DNA of 64,000 nucleotides from Vreelandella sedimenti (lineage in GTDB: Bacteria; Pseudomonadota; Gammaproteobacteria; Pseudomonadales; Halomonadaceae): positions 127,766-191,765 of the forward strand of contig NZ_JACCGK010000010.1 in assembly GCF_013416325.1 (NCBI RefSeq), in the 5' to 3' direction. Below the pieces are notes generated by a model. It saw nothing but the letters and a program-made list of their open reading frames with translations, had not been told where the DNA came from and did not search any database. The translations under genes and the position numbers were made by a program. Shown in pieces: positions 25,964-35,547 of the stretch. Position 1 is the stretch's first letter; every line of letters begins with the position of its first letter.

Positions 25964-26497
25964 TTACCTAGCCGATGTTCCCAGCTGTTTAAGTTCTTCA
26001 TCATACAAAGCAACCAACAGCGGCTCGCCCTTGTTATTCACCCTAAACTGACCATAACGTGCTGGCTCATAGCGTTCACCGTGGCCCTCCTGAAAGAAGA
26101 ACGCATCGGTGGCAAAGCGTACCTGACCATTGCGCAGCCGGTAGCGAAGGCGCCGTTCGTCGTCGCGTAAAGAAGTACCTTCATCCAAGCGCTGGAAATG
26201 AGCGATACGCTGTTCATCCAACCCCACCACCACATAACCGTTGCGTGTTTTCAGCGAGTCTTCATCACGCTCACTCTGATGAAGCGCGCTTTGAAGTTGG
26301 TTACCCAGCGCAAAGTTTAGCGCCATATAGTCGCCCTGCATCAATGAGCGTGGGTCGACAGGCGCCAGCTCTAGGTAAACAATTTCTCCCTCGGCTAAGT
26401 GACGCTCTTTCTGCCAAATTGCCCAGTTCACCACCACCAGCACAACGACGGTGGCTAACACTATGATCCAGCGATTTAGCTTGGTTTTCAGCATCAT
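25964..26497 (-). CDS. GDYXXLXY-domain membrane-anchored protein
   Basis: 177 residues from ATG 26497, which overlaps the stop of the DUF4401 gene as ATGA. One N-terminal membrane segment (NRWIIVLATVVVLVVVNWAI), then a domain of unknown function with the hallmark QGDYMALNF, the GDYXXLXY motif. Last gene of a three-gene operon with DUF4401 and DUF2157 genes; the three families are regularly found together. Function unknown. The far longer upstream extension lies antisense-free inside DUF4401 and is not coding. Confidence 0.82.
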   Translation of the reverse strand: MMLKTKLNRWIIVLATVVVLVVVNWAIWQKERHLAEGEIVYLELAPVDPRSLMQGDYMALNFALGNQLQSALHQSERDEDSLKTRNGYVVVGLDEQRIAHFQRLDEGTSLRDDERRLRYRLRNGQVRFATDAFFFQEGHGERYEPARYGQFRVNNKGEPLLVALYDEELKQLGTSAR

Positions 26498-27564
26498 TTC
26501 CCGTGCTCTCCCACAGAGGCCGAGGGCCCATTTTCCGCTACGCTCAACCACTTGTGCAGCGCCCAACGCAGCGCCAGTAGCCCACCCCCCAACACCAACA
26601 GCGTTAGTGCCTTGGTTAATAGCGTCGCGTCCAGCCAGTAGTAATAGCTGCCTATGCCCGTCAACAGCGAGAACACTCCAAGCCCCATCACTAGGCGATG
26701 CCCGATCGCGAACCCTAACAGTACGACGACCAAGCCTTGACCCACACCCGGTGCATAAAATGAAATCAGCAGCAGCGCGAAAAGACTTGGATATAACCCC
26801 CAATGGGTTTTGGAATGAGGAATTTTATAGAGCAGCAGCGCCAGAGAGAGTGCCACTAACACGGCGTTCAACCAGGGCGCTGACCATGCAAAAGCGTTAG
26901 TGCTCTGTGCGTCAAACCAGAAGGTAAAGGAGTGGCCGCTATGCGCTAATCCCTGCATCACCAAGAGGCCTATCAATAGGCCGTAGCCCCATGCTTGCAC
27001 ATCCTGAATACGGCCAGGCCAGCGAAACTCACTCAGCCAGAGCATCGCCAGAGCCAACAGCATCAATCCACCCGCTGCTGGCGCCATAGCGTTCACTGCC
27101 AAAGCCATATAGAGCGCCAAGCTGGCGGCAAAGGCTGAAAACGTGCGATGAACCTGGCTCGGCATCACCAACGCCAGTGCGCACTGCAAGGCCAACAGCG
27201 ACCACCACAAATAAGTGGACGCATTCCAGAACTCGACCAGCGCCCACGCGATTAGCAGTTGCCCGGCTAAGCTAACCGCAAGCGCCAAGTGTTCAAGCAC
27301 CTCACCACGAGCTTTGCATAACAACCCAAAAGCCGCGCCGATCATCACAAGTCCCAGGCCTAACGACGTCGTAGGGCTCTCCACCACGAACACTACGCCC
27401 ATGGCGATAAAGCCGAGCAGAAACAGCGCCGCTAACCAGCCTGAAAAGGCCTGCAGCGCGCGTACAAACCAAGGCGTTTGCAGCTGCGCTGGGGAGGTAG
27501 GCTCGTTCAACGGAATACCCGCTTGGCTCAGCCTAACGTTTAAATCATTAACGTTGTTCGTCAC
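26494..27564 (-). CDS. DUF4401 multi-pass membrane protein
   Basis: 356 residues starting at a GTG at 27564 that overlaps the stop of the DUF2157 gene as GTGA and has GGGAG 7 bases upstream. About twelve hydrophobic segments; the central IPHSKTHWGLYPSLFALLLI and late GIGSYYYWLDATLLTKAL regions are typical of DUF4401. No known function. Coupled on both sides in the operon. A longer version from ATG 27597 or 27663 is possible but would overlap the upstream gene much more. Confidence 0.8.
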   Translation of the reverse strand: MTNNVNDLNVRLSQAGIPLNEPTSPAQLQTPWFVRALQAFSGWLAALFLLGFIAMGVVFVVESPTTSLGLGLVMIGAAFGLLCKARGEVLEHLALAVSLAGQLLIAWALVEFWNASTYLWWSLLALQCALALVMPSQVHRTFSAFAASLALYMALAVNAMAPAAGGLMLLALAMLWLSEFRWPGRIQDVQAWGYGLLIGLLVMQGLAHSGHSFTFWFDAQSTNAFAWSAPWLNAVLVALSLALLLYKIPHSKTHWGLYPSLFALLLISFYAPGVGQGLVVVLLGFAIGHRLVMGLGVFSLLTGIGSYYYWLDATLLTKALTLLVLGGGLLALRWALHKWLSVAENGPSASVGEHGK

Positions 27565-28532
27565 TGGGAAATCTCCCGATGTAGCCGCTTTAGCCATACC
27601 ACGGCCCCAGCGCCCATCGCCAGTACCGCGATGGTGATCAGCAGCAGACTTCCCTCCTGCCAATCACCTTCCCAGAGCAACAGCCTGGCAAGTAACAGCG
27701 TGATCACCGTTAACGCCGAGACACAGCCGCCCGCGATCATAAAAAGCTCAGGCCGCCAATAGCGGTAAATGCCATACAGCGCCACCAACCAGAGCGGATA
27801 AATCGCCAGCACTGGCGACCACACAAGGCCGACATCGGCTATCACCGTCACCGCTAACAGCGTCATGGGCACCCCACTGCTCACCGCCAGCAAGCGTAGT
27901 GCCAACTGCCGTGGCCAGCCCCGGTAACGAGCGCCCGACTCCCAGATTATTAATGCCAGGGTGTTTAGACCAAACAGCCCCCAAAGCGCGGCATCGCTAC
28001 TGACCAAAACGCCAAACGGCCCGCCCCAAGTACGAAAATAGAGCCCGACGGCCAAATTAAGTAACCCCAGCCACAGCACCCAGAGCAGCTCAAAGCGCGC
28101 CACCCAGGCCCAGGGCAGAGCAAGCAGCGCCCAGGTAAAAAACAGCTGCCAGGGGTCGGCACCGGATTGGTACACCTGCCCGAACAGCGCCAACAGCACG
28201 CCCACCAATAAAGTGGCCGATGTTAGCGCCACACGCTGAACCATCGGGCTGACCTTGGGCCAAATGGCGATACCTACCGCCAGCACCACCGCTGCCTGTA
28301 CCACGCCAAAGCGCAGCCAACGGCCCATCTCGGCCCAGTTATAAGCTACGAAAAACAGCACCGCGAAGGCCAACGCCAGTCCACCTAGCCACAGCAGTAA
28401 GCGATCAATAAACAGCGCCCAAGCGCGAGGCGAAGGGTGCAATCCAGAAGCTTGCACTGCGCGCGTCACCTGTTCTGGCGGTATCACGCCCTGCTCAATC
28501 AGTGATATCAGTTCACGGCGGGTAGATGCCAT
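27561..28532 (-). CDS. DUF2157 multi-pass membrane protein
   Basis: 323 residues. A soluble N-terminal stretch (RRELISLIEQGVIPPEQVTR) precedes WALFIDRLLLWLGGLALAFA and FFVAYNWAEMGRWLRFG, the DUF2157 signature, then eight or nine membrane segments. First gene of the DUF2157-DUF4401-GDYXXLXY operon. The family has no established function; the operon looks like one membrane complex. Confidence 0.83.
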   Translation of the reverse strand: MASTRRELISLIEQGVIPPEQVTRAVQASGLHPSPRAWALFIDRLLLWLGGLALAFAVLFFVAYNWAEMGRWLRFGVVQAAVVLAVGIAIWPKVSPMVQRVALTSATLLVGVLLALFGQVYQSGADPWQLFFTWALLALPWAWVARFELLWVLWLGLLNLAVGLYFRTWGGPFGVLVSSDAALWGLFGLNTLALIIWESGARYRGWPRQLALRLLAVSSGVPMTLLAVTVIADVGLVWSPVLAIYPLWLVALYGIYRYWRPELFMIAGGCVSALTVITLLLARLLLWEGDWQEGSLLLITIAVLAMGAGAVVWLKRLHREISQ

Positions 28533-28727
28533 GGGGGCTCCCTTCTAAACGGCGCAGTGGAAACAAAGCAATCTAGGCTAAGCGCCACGATCACTCCAAC
28601 TTAGTAAAGCGCAGCCGAGCAATTTGCGCAGGCGGCTGGAAGGAGTCGGTTTGGGCATTGTCCCAATAGTGCTTCGACTAGCCACCCCGACAGGCTCAAT
28701 TTAAAACGTAAGGGTTTTGTGTAAGTT

Positions 28728-28755
28728 TTGGCGAACTTACTACACCCATTAATAT
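28728..28755 (+). promoter_or_regulatory. sigma-70-type promoter candidate for msrPQ
   Basis: TTGGCG (28728-28733) and TAATAT (28750-28755) with 16 bases between, 56 bases before the msrP start. Plausible but not strong at the -35. Confidence 0.4.
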
Positions 28756-28810
28756 CGAATGCTGCATTCACCACGTATGCTACCCACAAAGGCCTTAGTG
28801 GAGACACCCA

Positions 28811-29827
28811 ATGCTAATAAAGATTGCCAAACCGAGTGATTTACACGAATCCGATGTCACGCCGGAATCTATCTACCTCTCCCGGCGGCGCTTTATGGGC
28901 GGTATCGCAGGCCTAGGTGCAGGGCTCGCCCTATCCGGCCACGTCCGCGCCAACGCCGACTACTCCGATGTCCCCGAAGGTGATGCACCAGCGTGGCTAA
29001 AGGAGAAAATCAGCGAAACCCAGTGGCGAGCCATCACCCCTAGCGACCCTGACAAAGATAAAATTGCCCCCTTTGATGACGCCAGTGGCTACAACAACTT
29101 TTTCGAATTCGGCACCGACAAAGGCGACCCTGCCCGCCATGCGGGCAGTCTGGAAACCCAACCCTGGAGCGTGGTGATCGATGGCGAGGTCAATAACGGC
29201 GGGCGCTTTGCCCTGGAGGACTTCGCCAAGCCCTCCCAGTTTGAAGAGCGCATTTACCGCCTGCGCTGCGTTGAGGCATGGTCGATGGTCATTCCCTGGC
29301 TGGGTATTCCGCTGGCCGATATCATCAAACGCGCCGACCCCACCAGCAAAGCCAAATACGTACGTTTTGAAACCCTGGTGGATCCAGAGCAAATGCGCGG
29401 GCAGCGCTCCTCGTTTTCGATCATTGATTGGCCCTACGTGGAAGGCCTGCGCCTGGACGAAGCCATGCACCCTCTGACGATACTGGCCATGGGTATGTAC
29501 GGCCGGGAATTGCCCAATCAAAACGGCGCCCCTCTGCGGCTGGTCGTGCCGTGGAAATACGGCTTCAAGAGCATCAAGTCGATTGTGCGGATATCGCTGA
29601 CGGAAGAACAGCCAGTGAATTCCTGGCAGAAGATCGCCGCCGACGAGTACGGCTTTTACGCCAACGTGAATCCCAACGTCGACCACCCCCGCTGGAGCCA
29701 AGCCACCGAGCGCCGTCTGCCCAACAGCCTGTTCAACCCCAACACCATTGATACCCTGATGTTTAACGGCTACGCCGACGAAGTCGCCGAGCTCTATGCG
29801 GGTATGGATTTGAAGGAAAATTACTAA
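28811..29827 (+). CDS. msrP: periplasmic methionine-sulfoxide reductase, catalytic subunit MsrP
   Basis: 338 residues with a twin-arginine signal ([16 protein letters not shown]) and the sulfite-oxidase-fold molybdenum cofactor domain. The Mo-ligand cysteine is Cys153 in [15 protein letters not shown]. The C-terminal half contains [19 protein letters not shown], a family hallmark. MsrP repairs oxidised methionines in periplasmic proteins, taking electrons from the quinone pool through MsrQ. Its TAA shares an A with the msrQ ATG (TAATG). Confidence 0.95.
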   Translation: MLIKIAKPSDLHESDVTPESIYLSRRRFMGGIAGLGAGLALSGHVRANADYSDVPEGDAPAWLKEKISETQWRAITPSDPDKDKIAPFDDASGYNNFFEFGTDKGDPARHAGSLETQPWSVVIDGEVNNGGRFALEDFAKPSQFEERIYRLRCVEAWSMVIPWLGIPLADIIKRADPTSKAKYVRFETLVDPEQMRGQRSSFSIIDWPYVEGLRLDEAMHPLTILAMGMYGRELPNQNGAPLRLVVPWKYGFKSIKSIVRISLTEEQPVNSWQKIAADEYGFYANVNPNVDHPRWSQATERRLPNSLFNPNTIDTLMFNGYADEVAELYAGMDLKENY

Positions 29828-30447
29828 TGGCCAGCCCACGTATATGGTTAGCATGGCGCGTGGGCGTGTTTCTGACCGCGCTAGCACCGCTGCTGTTCTG
29901 GAGTTGGCAGGTAGCGAATGGCGCAGCTGGCCCCGAACCGGGGCGCTACTTGCTACTGAATATCGGCATCGGCGGGCTGTGGATGCTGCTGCTCACGCTC
30001 AGCCTTACCCCACTTACCAAGCTCACCCGTTGGAAAGGCTTTGCGCTGATCCGTCGGCAGCTTGGCCTATGGACACTCGCCTACGCAATCCTGCATATGC
30101 TCAGCTACGCGCTGTTTATTCTGGGGCTTAACTGGGCACTACTTGGCAGCGAGATCGTCAAACGCCCCTACATCATCGTCGGCATGATCGCGCTGATCGG
30201 CCTTGCCGTGCTGGGCGCCACCTCCAACCGCTGGGCAATGAAGCGCCTGGGCAAACGCTGGAAACCGCTGCACAAATTTTCCTACGCCATTTTGGGTCTG
30301 GTACTGCTGCACTTCTTCTGGGTGGTGCGCGCGGATATGCAGGAGTGGGCCATGTATGCCGCCATTGCGGCGCTCATCATGTCCACTCGCCTGCCCCCAG
30401 TTGCCCGCACACTGCCAAAACTACGCCATCGATTGAGTCGTACTTAG
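29827..30447 (+). CDS. msrQ: haem-binding membrane subunit MsrQ
   Basis: 206 residues with about six membrane segments and the histidines expected for b-haem ligation (AILHMLSYALF, KPLHKFSYAILGLVLLHFFW). Ferric-reductase-like transmembrane fold. Delivers electrons from the respiratory chain to MsrP. Start overlaps the msrP stop by one base, so the two are coupled. Confidence 0.95.
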   Translation: MASPRIWLAWRVGVFLTALAPLLFWSWQVANGAAGPEPGRYLLLNIGIGGLWMLLLTLSLTPLTKLTRWKGFALIRRQLGLWTLAYAILHMLSYALFILGLNWALLGSEIVKRPYIIVGMIALIGLAVLGATSNRWAMKRLGKRWKPLHKFSYAILGLVLLHFFWVVRADMQEWAMYAAIAALIMSTRLPPVARTLPKLRHRLSRT

Positions 30448-30476
30448 GGCTTGTAAGAGATATCAACCGACGAAAC

Positions 30477-31055
30477 CTAGCCAAGTACGCAGCGCAGATG
30501 CTTACGATAAGCCGCTTTATCGCGATCGACATCTGGCATCTTCATTACATCGTTGGCGATAAAGGTCGGCAGGGCTTCTAAGCCGATAAATTCCTGAGAT
30601 TTGTGGAACGGGAAGTAGACACCATCCACACCGCGCCCTTCGAAGAAGTTGCCAGGCTCATCGAACGCTTCCAAAGGCGCATTCCATGTCAGCGATAGCA
30701 TATAGCGACGGCCCTGTAGCAGGCCACCACTGCCGTACTGCTTGGTCGGGTCCTGGCGGCTGCGGCCATCGCTGGCGTAGAGCGAGCCGTGGCCTTCTGT
30801 GAACACCTCATCGATGTAGCGCTTCACAATCCAGGGCGCGCCCATCCACCAACCAGGCATTTGATACACAATGGTGTCCGCCCACAGGTAGTTCTGCACC
30901 TCGGCCTTCAGGTCATAGCCTTGATCAATCACCGTCTCGCGCACCTGATAGCCCATTTCCTGCAGGGCACTTACTGCCACGCCGTGTAGCGTATTATTGA
31001 GCTCACCGCCAGAGTGCGCAAACGCTTTACCGCCATTAATCAGTAGAATATTCAT
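30477..31055 (-). CDS. mdaB: NADPH:quinone reductase MdaB
   Basis: 192 residues, the length of E. coli MdaB, and closely matching it along the whole sequence: INGGKAFAHSGGELN, WADTIVYQMPGWWMGAPWIV, YASDGRSRQDPTKQYGSGGL, LPTFIANDVMKMPDV. A flavodoxin-fold FAD enzyme that reduces quinones by two electrons and helps against oxidative stress. Divergent from a LysR gene with 186 bases between them; convergent with msrPQ. Confidence 0.93.
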   Translation of the reverse strand: MNILLINGGKAFAHSGGELNNTLHGVAVSALQEMGYQVRETVIDQGYDLKAEVQNYLWADTIVYQMPGWWMGAPWIVKRYIDEVFTEGHGSLYASDGRSRQDPTKQYGSGGLLQGRRYMLSLTWNAPLEAFDEPGNFFEGRGVDGVYFPFHKSQEFIGLEALPTFIANDVMKMPDVDRDKAAYRKHLRCVLG

Positions 31056-31241
31056 TAATAAAACCTCTCATGATAGCCTGATATCCATGCTTATATTCTT
31101 TGGCATGGCGTTTAATGAGCGGTATTGTGGATTCAAAGCATGCGAAAAAATAGCGACGTTTCAGCAAGACACTTTTGATTTAAATTCAACAGTCCTGATA
31201 TTTACTATCAAGGCAGCTAGTAATGTTATGAAAAACACTCA

Positions 31242-32144
31242 ATGAAAAGCACCCTTGAAGAACAGCAAGCTTTTGTGACGGTGGTCGATAGCGGTTCGAT
31301 CACCGGCGCCGCCGAACGGCTTGGCATTACCGTTTCCGGGGTTAGCCGTGCGCTCAACCGCCTGGAGCAAAAACTCGGCGCTACTCTGCTACGTAGAACC
31401 ACGCGTCGCCTGGAGCTGACCGAGGAGGGAGAAACATTTCTAAACCATTGCCGCCGTATTCTGGCCGCCGTGGAAGAGGCCGAAGAGGCGATGCTGGATC
31501 GCCACAATCAGCCTCAAGGCAGGTTACGGATCAACGCCGCTCCCAGCTTTATGCAGTTCGTGATTGTGCCGGTGATTGGCGAGTTCCGCGCCCGCTACCC
31601 TGGCATTACGCTGGAACTCGATACCCACGACCGCTTTGTCGACCTGTTGGAACAGCGGGTGGATCTAGCTATCCGCATTGGCAAATTGGAAGATTCATCG
31701 CTACACGCCCGCCTCCTTGGCTATAGCCCGCTGCGCCTTCTGGCGAGCCCCGCCTACCTTAAACGCCACGGCGCGCCGCAAAGCATCGACGATTTTCAAG
31801 ATCACAGCTTGCTAGGCTTCAGCCAGCTCGATCATCTCAACCGCTGGCCACTGTGCCACGCCGATGGCCAACCCTTACATATCACCCCAACGCTGGCGGC
31901 CTCCAGCGGAAGCACGCTAATAGAACTGGCCATGGCAGGAGAAGGCATCGTTTGCCTGGCCGACTTTATGACCATCACTCCCCGTCACAACGGCACACTA
32001 GTGGATGTACTGCCCGACTGCACAGAAATGCAGACACAAGCTGTGAACGCCGTGTACTACCGCCAAACCACGCTTTCACAGCGCACCCGGCTGTTTATGG
32101 AGTTTTTAGCTGAACAACTGCCAGAGAAGTATTTGATCGCTTAA
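31242..32144 (+). CDS. LysR-family regulator divergent from mdaB
   Basis: 300 residues: HTH TGAAERLGITVSGVSRALNR, wing ATLLRRTTRRLELTEEG, effector domain INAAPSFMQFVIVPVIGEF ... VDLAIRIGKLEDSSLHARL. This is the group that typically sits divergent to quinone reductases and responds to electrophiles or aromatics. No clear ribosome site before the ATG at 31242. Ends 9 bases before the convergent esterase gene stop. Confidence 0.87.
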   Translation: MKSTLEEQQAFVTVVDSGSITGAAERLGITVSGVSRALNRLEQKLGATLLRRTTRRLELTEEGETFLNHCRRILAAVEEAEEAMLDRHNQPQGRLRINAAPSFMQFVIVPVIGEFRARYPGITLELDTHDRFVDLLEQRVDLAIRIGKLEDSSLHARLLGYSPLRLLASPAYLKRHGAPQSIDDFQDHSLLGFSQLDHLNRWPLCHADGQPLHITPTLAASSGSTLIELAMAGEGIVCLADFMTITPRHNGTLVDVLPDCTEMQTQAVNAVYYRQTTLSQRTRLFMEFLAEQLPEKYLIA

Positions 32145-32153
32145 ATCACTCAG

Positions 32154-33026
32154 TCAGCCACCCCGAGTGCCCAGAAGCTGTTTGAGAACACGTGACTCCA
32201 GCACAAAGGGAACGGACATATGATCTTCGCCCTCCACTTTGTGGTAACTGCTACGTAAACCGTATGCCGACAGGTCTTCAAGCCGCTGATAAAGTTGACT
32301 AGCATCCTGCTGGTTCTGCAAGGAGTCGTTATCGGCCACGACCAAGGACAAGCTGTGATGGATGACATTTGCCTCTTCGGCCTCTACCTGCTGCCTGAAG
32401 TCGCGTTCATGCTTCAACAGGTAGCTATTGTTCCACCAGAGGCTGGGGCTGGCGGCGACAATGTGGTTAAACAGATCCGGCCGAGTAAATAAGGCATAAA
32501 TCGCAAACATACCGCCAAAAGAGTGGCCATAAAGACTCTGGTGATTAGCATCTACAGGAAAGCGCTCGGCAATAGCAGGCATCAAGCTGTGCTCGATAAA
32601 ATCCAGCAACTCATCCTGTCCGCCCTGCGGTGGCGTGTTCTGCTCTTCTGCCACCGGCGGTGATAAGTCGTAAGAGCGGCGCAAGAAGTTATGCGGCGCT
32701 TCCCCTGGATAAGCAATGCCAACGATAATGGCTTGGCGGAACTGCTCCTGTGCCCGCTTGGCCTCATGCAAGGAAGCGAAATAAGCGTTGCCATCCAACA
32801 CATAGATCACCGGGTAACCGCCGCTGTAGGGCACCTCGCCTTCAGGTTTGCTGATCAGGATACGATAGGCGGCGCCCTGCTCGTTTTGCATCGCCCATTC
32901 CAGCGTCTGATCCAGGGACACTTGACGCTCGCCCATTACTGGCGACGCCTGTGCCTGTGATTTGGGCACTGATGCAGCCAACAAAACCAGCCCGGCAAAC
33001 ACTAAATTATTAACGAACAGTTTCAT
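32154..33026 (-). CDS. periplasmic siderophore esterase (IroE/Fes-like)
   Basis: 290 residues with a signal peptide (ending QAQA), and the esterase-D/Fes fold: nucleophile elbow GHSFGG at 167-172 (Ser169), the ASPSLWWNN stretch, and His in VEGEDHMSVPF. IroE and related enzymes hydrolyse the ester backbone of catecholate siderophores in the periplasm. It directly follows the TonB receptor gene (27 bases), so it likely releases iron or trims a siderophore taken up by that receptor. A non-siderophore ester substrate cannot be excluded. Confidence 0.8.
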   Translation of the reverse strand: MKLFVNNLVFAGLVLLAASVPKSQAQASPVMGERQVSLDQTLEWAMQNEQGAAYRILISKPEGEVPYSGGYPVIYVLDGNAYFASLHEAKRAQEQFRQAIIVGIAYPGEAPHNFLRRSYDLSPPVAEEQNTPPQGGQDELLDFIEHSLMPAIAERFPVDANHQSLYGHSFGGMFAIYALFTRPDLFNHIVAASPSLWWNNSYLLKHERDFRQQVEAEEANVIHHSLSLVVADNDSLQNQQDASQLYQRLEDLSAYGLRSSYHKVEGEDHMSVPFVLESRVLKQLLGTRGG

Positions 33027-33053
33027 AAATCGTTGCCCCCACGATGCTAGTCA

Positions 33054-35462
33054 TCACCACTGGTAAGCAATGCTGCCAATCAGGCTGCGACCGGCACCGC
33101 GATAGCAATAGATGCCCTCACAGGAGATATGCTCTTCGTCCGTTACGTTAGTGGCGTTGAGGCTGGCACGAACCCCCTGTAAAGAGCCCGCGAAATCATA
33201 GTGTGCCGCCATATCAATCAGGCTGTATGCAGCGTTTTTATTACTGTTGGCATTATCAATGTACTCACTACCGATGTAGCGCACCCCACCGGAAAGATGC
33301 AGTCGTTCCAACGCAGGAACGCGATAATCCAACCAAAGGGACGCCAGATGGCGCGGGGTATTCGCCAAGTCACTGCCCTCGTTGCCATCATTGTCTGCGG
33401 TGATTTCGCTGCGGTTGTAGTTGTAGCTTGCGGTCATACGCAGGTCGTCGGTGACATTCCCAACGGCCTCAAGCTCCAGCCCACGGGTACGCACTTCTCC
33501 GGTTTGTACTTGAAATAGCGGGTTCTCGATATCGGTGGTTTTACGATTGGTTTCATCGATCTGATAGATCGCCGCAGTCAGCATCGCCTCACTGCCCGCT
33601 GGCTGATATTTCAGCCCCAGCTCAAACTGTTCACCTTCGGTAGGATCGAAGTCATTGCCGCTCACATCGGTACCGCTCTCAGGCAGGAACGATTGCGCAT
33701 AGCTGAAATACGGCGACAACCCCGAATCAAATGCGTAGAGCGCGCCAAAGCGCCAAGTGTTTTTCTCATCCCGGCTTTCGCTGGCAGTACCGGTGAGGTT
33801 GTTGCGAGTCTCGTCACGCGCCCAGTCGCGACGTATGCCTGCGGTCAAACGCCAGTTATCGAGCTTGACCTGATCCTGTAAATAAAGGCCTCTGCGGTGG
33901 TTTTTACCACTGTCGTTTGTCCAAACGTTACTCGGCTGGGCTACAGGCTGACTATAATCCGGGTTGTCGATATCGATCGACGGTGCGCTACCACCTGCAT
34001 AAATAACATCGTTCTCGAGATAAGCGTAGTCGGCGCCTAACATTACCTGGTGCTCCACCCCGCCCTGATCAAAGGTCGCCATCAGCCTAGTATCAGTACT
34101 AAGAGACTCCATCTCTTCGTAAAGGCCGACACTGCTCCGGCTCAGCGTTGTACCGGATAAGGTGCCTGCTGAGAGGTACTGGTTGGTGGTATCCACCTGA
34201 CCGTAGCGCACATTTTGCTGCAGCTGCAGCCTGTCACTCCAACGGTGGTTAAATTCATAGCCCAGTGCCCACTGCTCTTGATCCAACTTGTCAAAGTCTT
34301 CATCGCTGGACCAAAAATGGGTCAGGTTATCACCGTCTTGGTAAGGACGCGGTGATGCAGAGGTTTGGCGCTCCTGATACTGCGTAATGAAGGTAATGTC
34401 AGTACGCTCGTTCATCTGCCAATGGAGGGTTGGCGCCAGCAGGGTGACGTCATTATCCACCTGTTCGATATCCGTTTGCGCATCACGCATAACGCCCACC
34501 AAGCGGTACTGCACATCACTGCCCATATCGCCCCCCACATCGAACTGGCCTTGCAGATGATCATGACTCCCGACCTGAAACTGCACTTCCTTCGTCGCAT
34601 CTACCTGCGGACGTTTGCTGACCCGGTTTACCAGTCCTCCCGGTGAAAGCTGACCATAGCGCATCGAATCGGGGCCTTTAACCACTTCAATGCGTTCCAA
34701 GTTATAGGGCACAGTAGAATAGTAAGAGAGCCAGCCACTATTGGGTTGGCGCAAGCCATCAAGGAAATCGCCATGGTATACCGTCGGATACCCTCTCACC
34801 GATATCAAGTCAAAGCGCGGATCCATCCCCGCTGCTTCAACCCGAACCCCAGCCGTATAAGCCACCGCCTGCTCTACTGACGACGGCTGGCGGTCACGAA
34901 GCTGCTCTTCGGTGACCACACTGACACTTTGCGCAAGCTCCATCAGCGGTGTATCGGTTTTGCTACCCGCCGAGGTGCTAAAGGCCAAATAGCCATCACT
35001 ACTGATTCGGCTGCCCACCACAGCCACGGTATCCAATACCATGTTTTCTGCAGTACCTGCTTTTTCCATTACATAGTCCGCAGGCCCCCGCTTGACCACT
35101 TTCAAACCACTGCCCTGAAGCAACTGGGCAAACCCCTCTTCCACGCTATAACGCCCATTCAATCCAGCGCTTTGCAGGTCATCAGTGAGATCAGCGGGGA
35201 AGGACAACACAATGCCCGCATGGCTGGCGAATTGGCTCAATACACTGCCCAGCGATCCCGGCTCGATGTTGTATGCCTGCTGGCTAGCATCCTGTTGCGC
35301 CTGCCCGCCCGCTGTTTGTGCTTGCGCTGCTTGTAGGGGCAACAGCGACATCGAACTCATCAGGGCACAGCCCAGTGCGATACCGCCAAGCGCGCACAAG
35401 GGTTTACCATGGTGGTATCGAAGGGATATGAGTGTCTGCTTGGGGTTAAAGGGTGTGGTCAT
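33054..35462 (-). CDS. TonB-dependent siderophore receptor with STN signalling domain
   Basis: 802 residues. Long signal peptide (ending QAAQAQ), then an STN domain at about 65-125 (YNIEPGSLGSVLSQFASHAG ... LQGSGLKVVKR), which contacts a FecR-type anti-sigma factor, a plug domain (SVVTEEQLRDRQPSSVEQAV, RGYPTVYHGDFLDGLRQP) and a 22-strand barrel ending IAYQW with a terminal aromatic. The layout is that of FpvA/FecA transducers. The upstream FecI-FecR pair (85 bases away) should be activated when this receptor is occupied. Ligand not predictable; the adjoining esterase hints at an ester-linked siderophore. Confidence 0.92.
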   Translation of the reverse strand: MTTPFNPKQTLISLRYHHGKPLCALGGIALGCALMSSMSLLPLQAAQAQTAGGQAQQDASQQAYNIEPGSLGSVLSQFASHAGIVLSFPADLTDDLQSAGLNGRYSVEEGFAQLLQGSGLKVVKRGPADYVMEKAGTAENMVLDTVAVVGSRISSDGYLAFSTSAGSKTDTPLMELAQSVSVVTEEQLRDRQPSSVEQAVAYTAGVRVEAAGMDPRFDLISVRGYPTVYHGDFLDGLRQPNSGWLSYYSTVPYNLERIEVVKGPDSMRYGQLSPGGLVNRVSKRPQVDATKEVQFQVGSHDHLQGQFDVGGDMGSDVQYRLVGVMRDAQTDIEQVDNDVTLLAPTLHWQMNERTDITFITQYQERQTSASPRPYQDGDNLTHFWSSDEDFDKLDQEQWALGYEFNHRWSDRLQLQQNVRYGQVDTTNQYLSAGTLSGTTLSRSSVGLYEEMESLSTDTRLMATFDQGGVEHQVMLGADYAYLENDVIYAGGSAPSIDIDNPDYSQPVAQPSNVWTNDSGKNHRRGLYLQDQVKLDNWRLTAGIRRDWARDETRNNLTGTASESRDEKNTWRFGALYAFDSGLSPYFSYAQSFLPESGTDVSGNDFDPTEGEQFELGLKYQPAGSEAMLTAAIYQIDETNRKTTDIENPLFQVQTGEVRTRGLELEAVGNVTDDLRMTASYNYNRSEITADNDGNEGSDLANTPRHLASLWLDYRVPALERLHLSGGVRYIGSEYIDNANSNKNAAYSLIDMAAHYDFAGSLQGVRASLNATNVTDEEHISCEGIYCYRGAGRSLIGSIAYQW

Positions 35463-35547
35463 CTTTATCTCGTTAATTCCAGAATCGGTTGCTTTATCTC
35501 TGGGTCGAACGAGATCGGAAAAGGGACAATAAATAATTCAACTTTTT

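Noticed and set aside
26498..26803. N-terminal extension of the GDYXXLXY protein through DUF4401 sequence
   Set aside because: It would overlap the upstream gene by 300 bases; the ATGA-overlapping start gives a clean membrane anchor.
28997..29887. Long open frame of 296 codons on the minus strand across msrP
   Set aside because: Fully antisense to a certain msrP gene; translation is biased in the way expected of a GC-rich antisense frame and matches no family.
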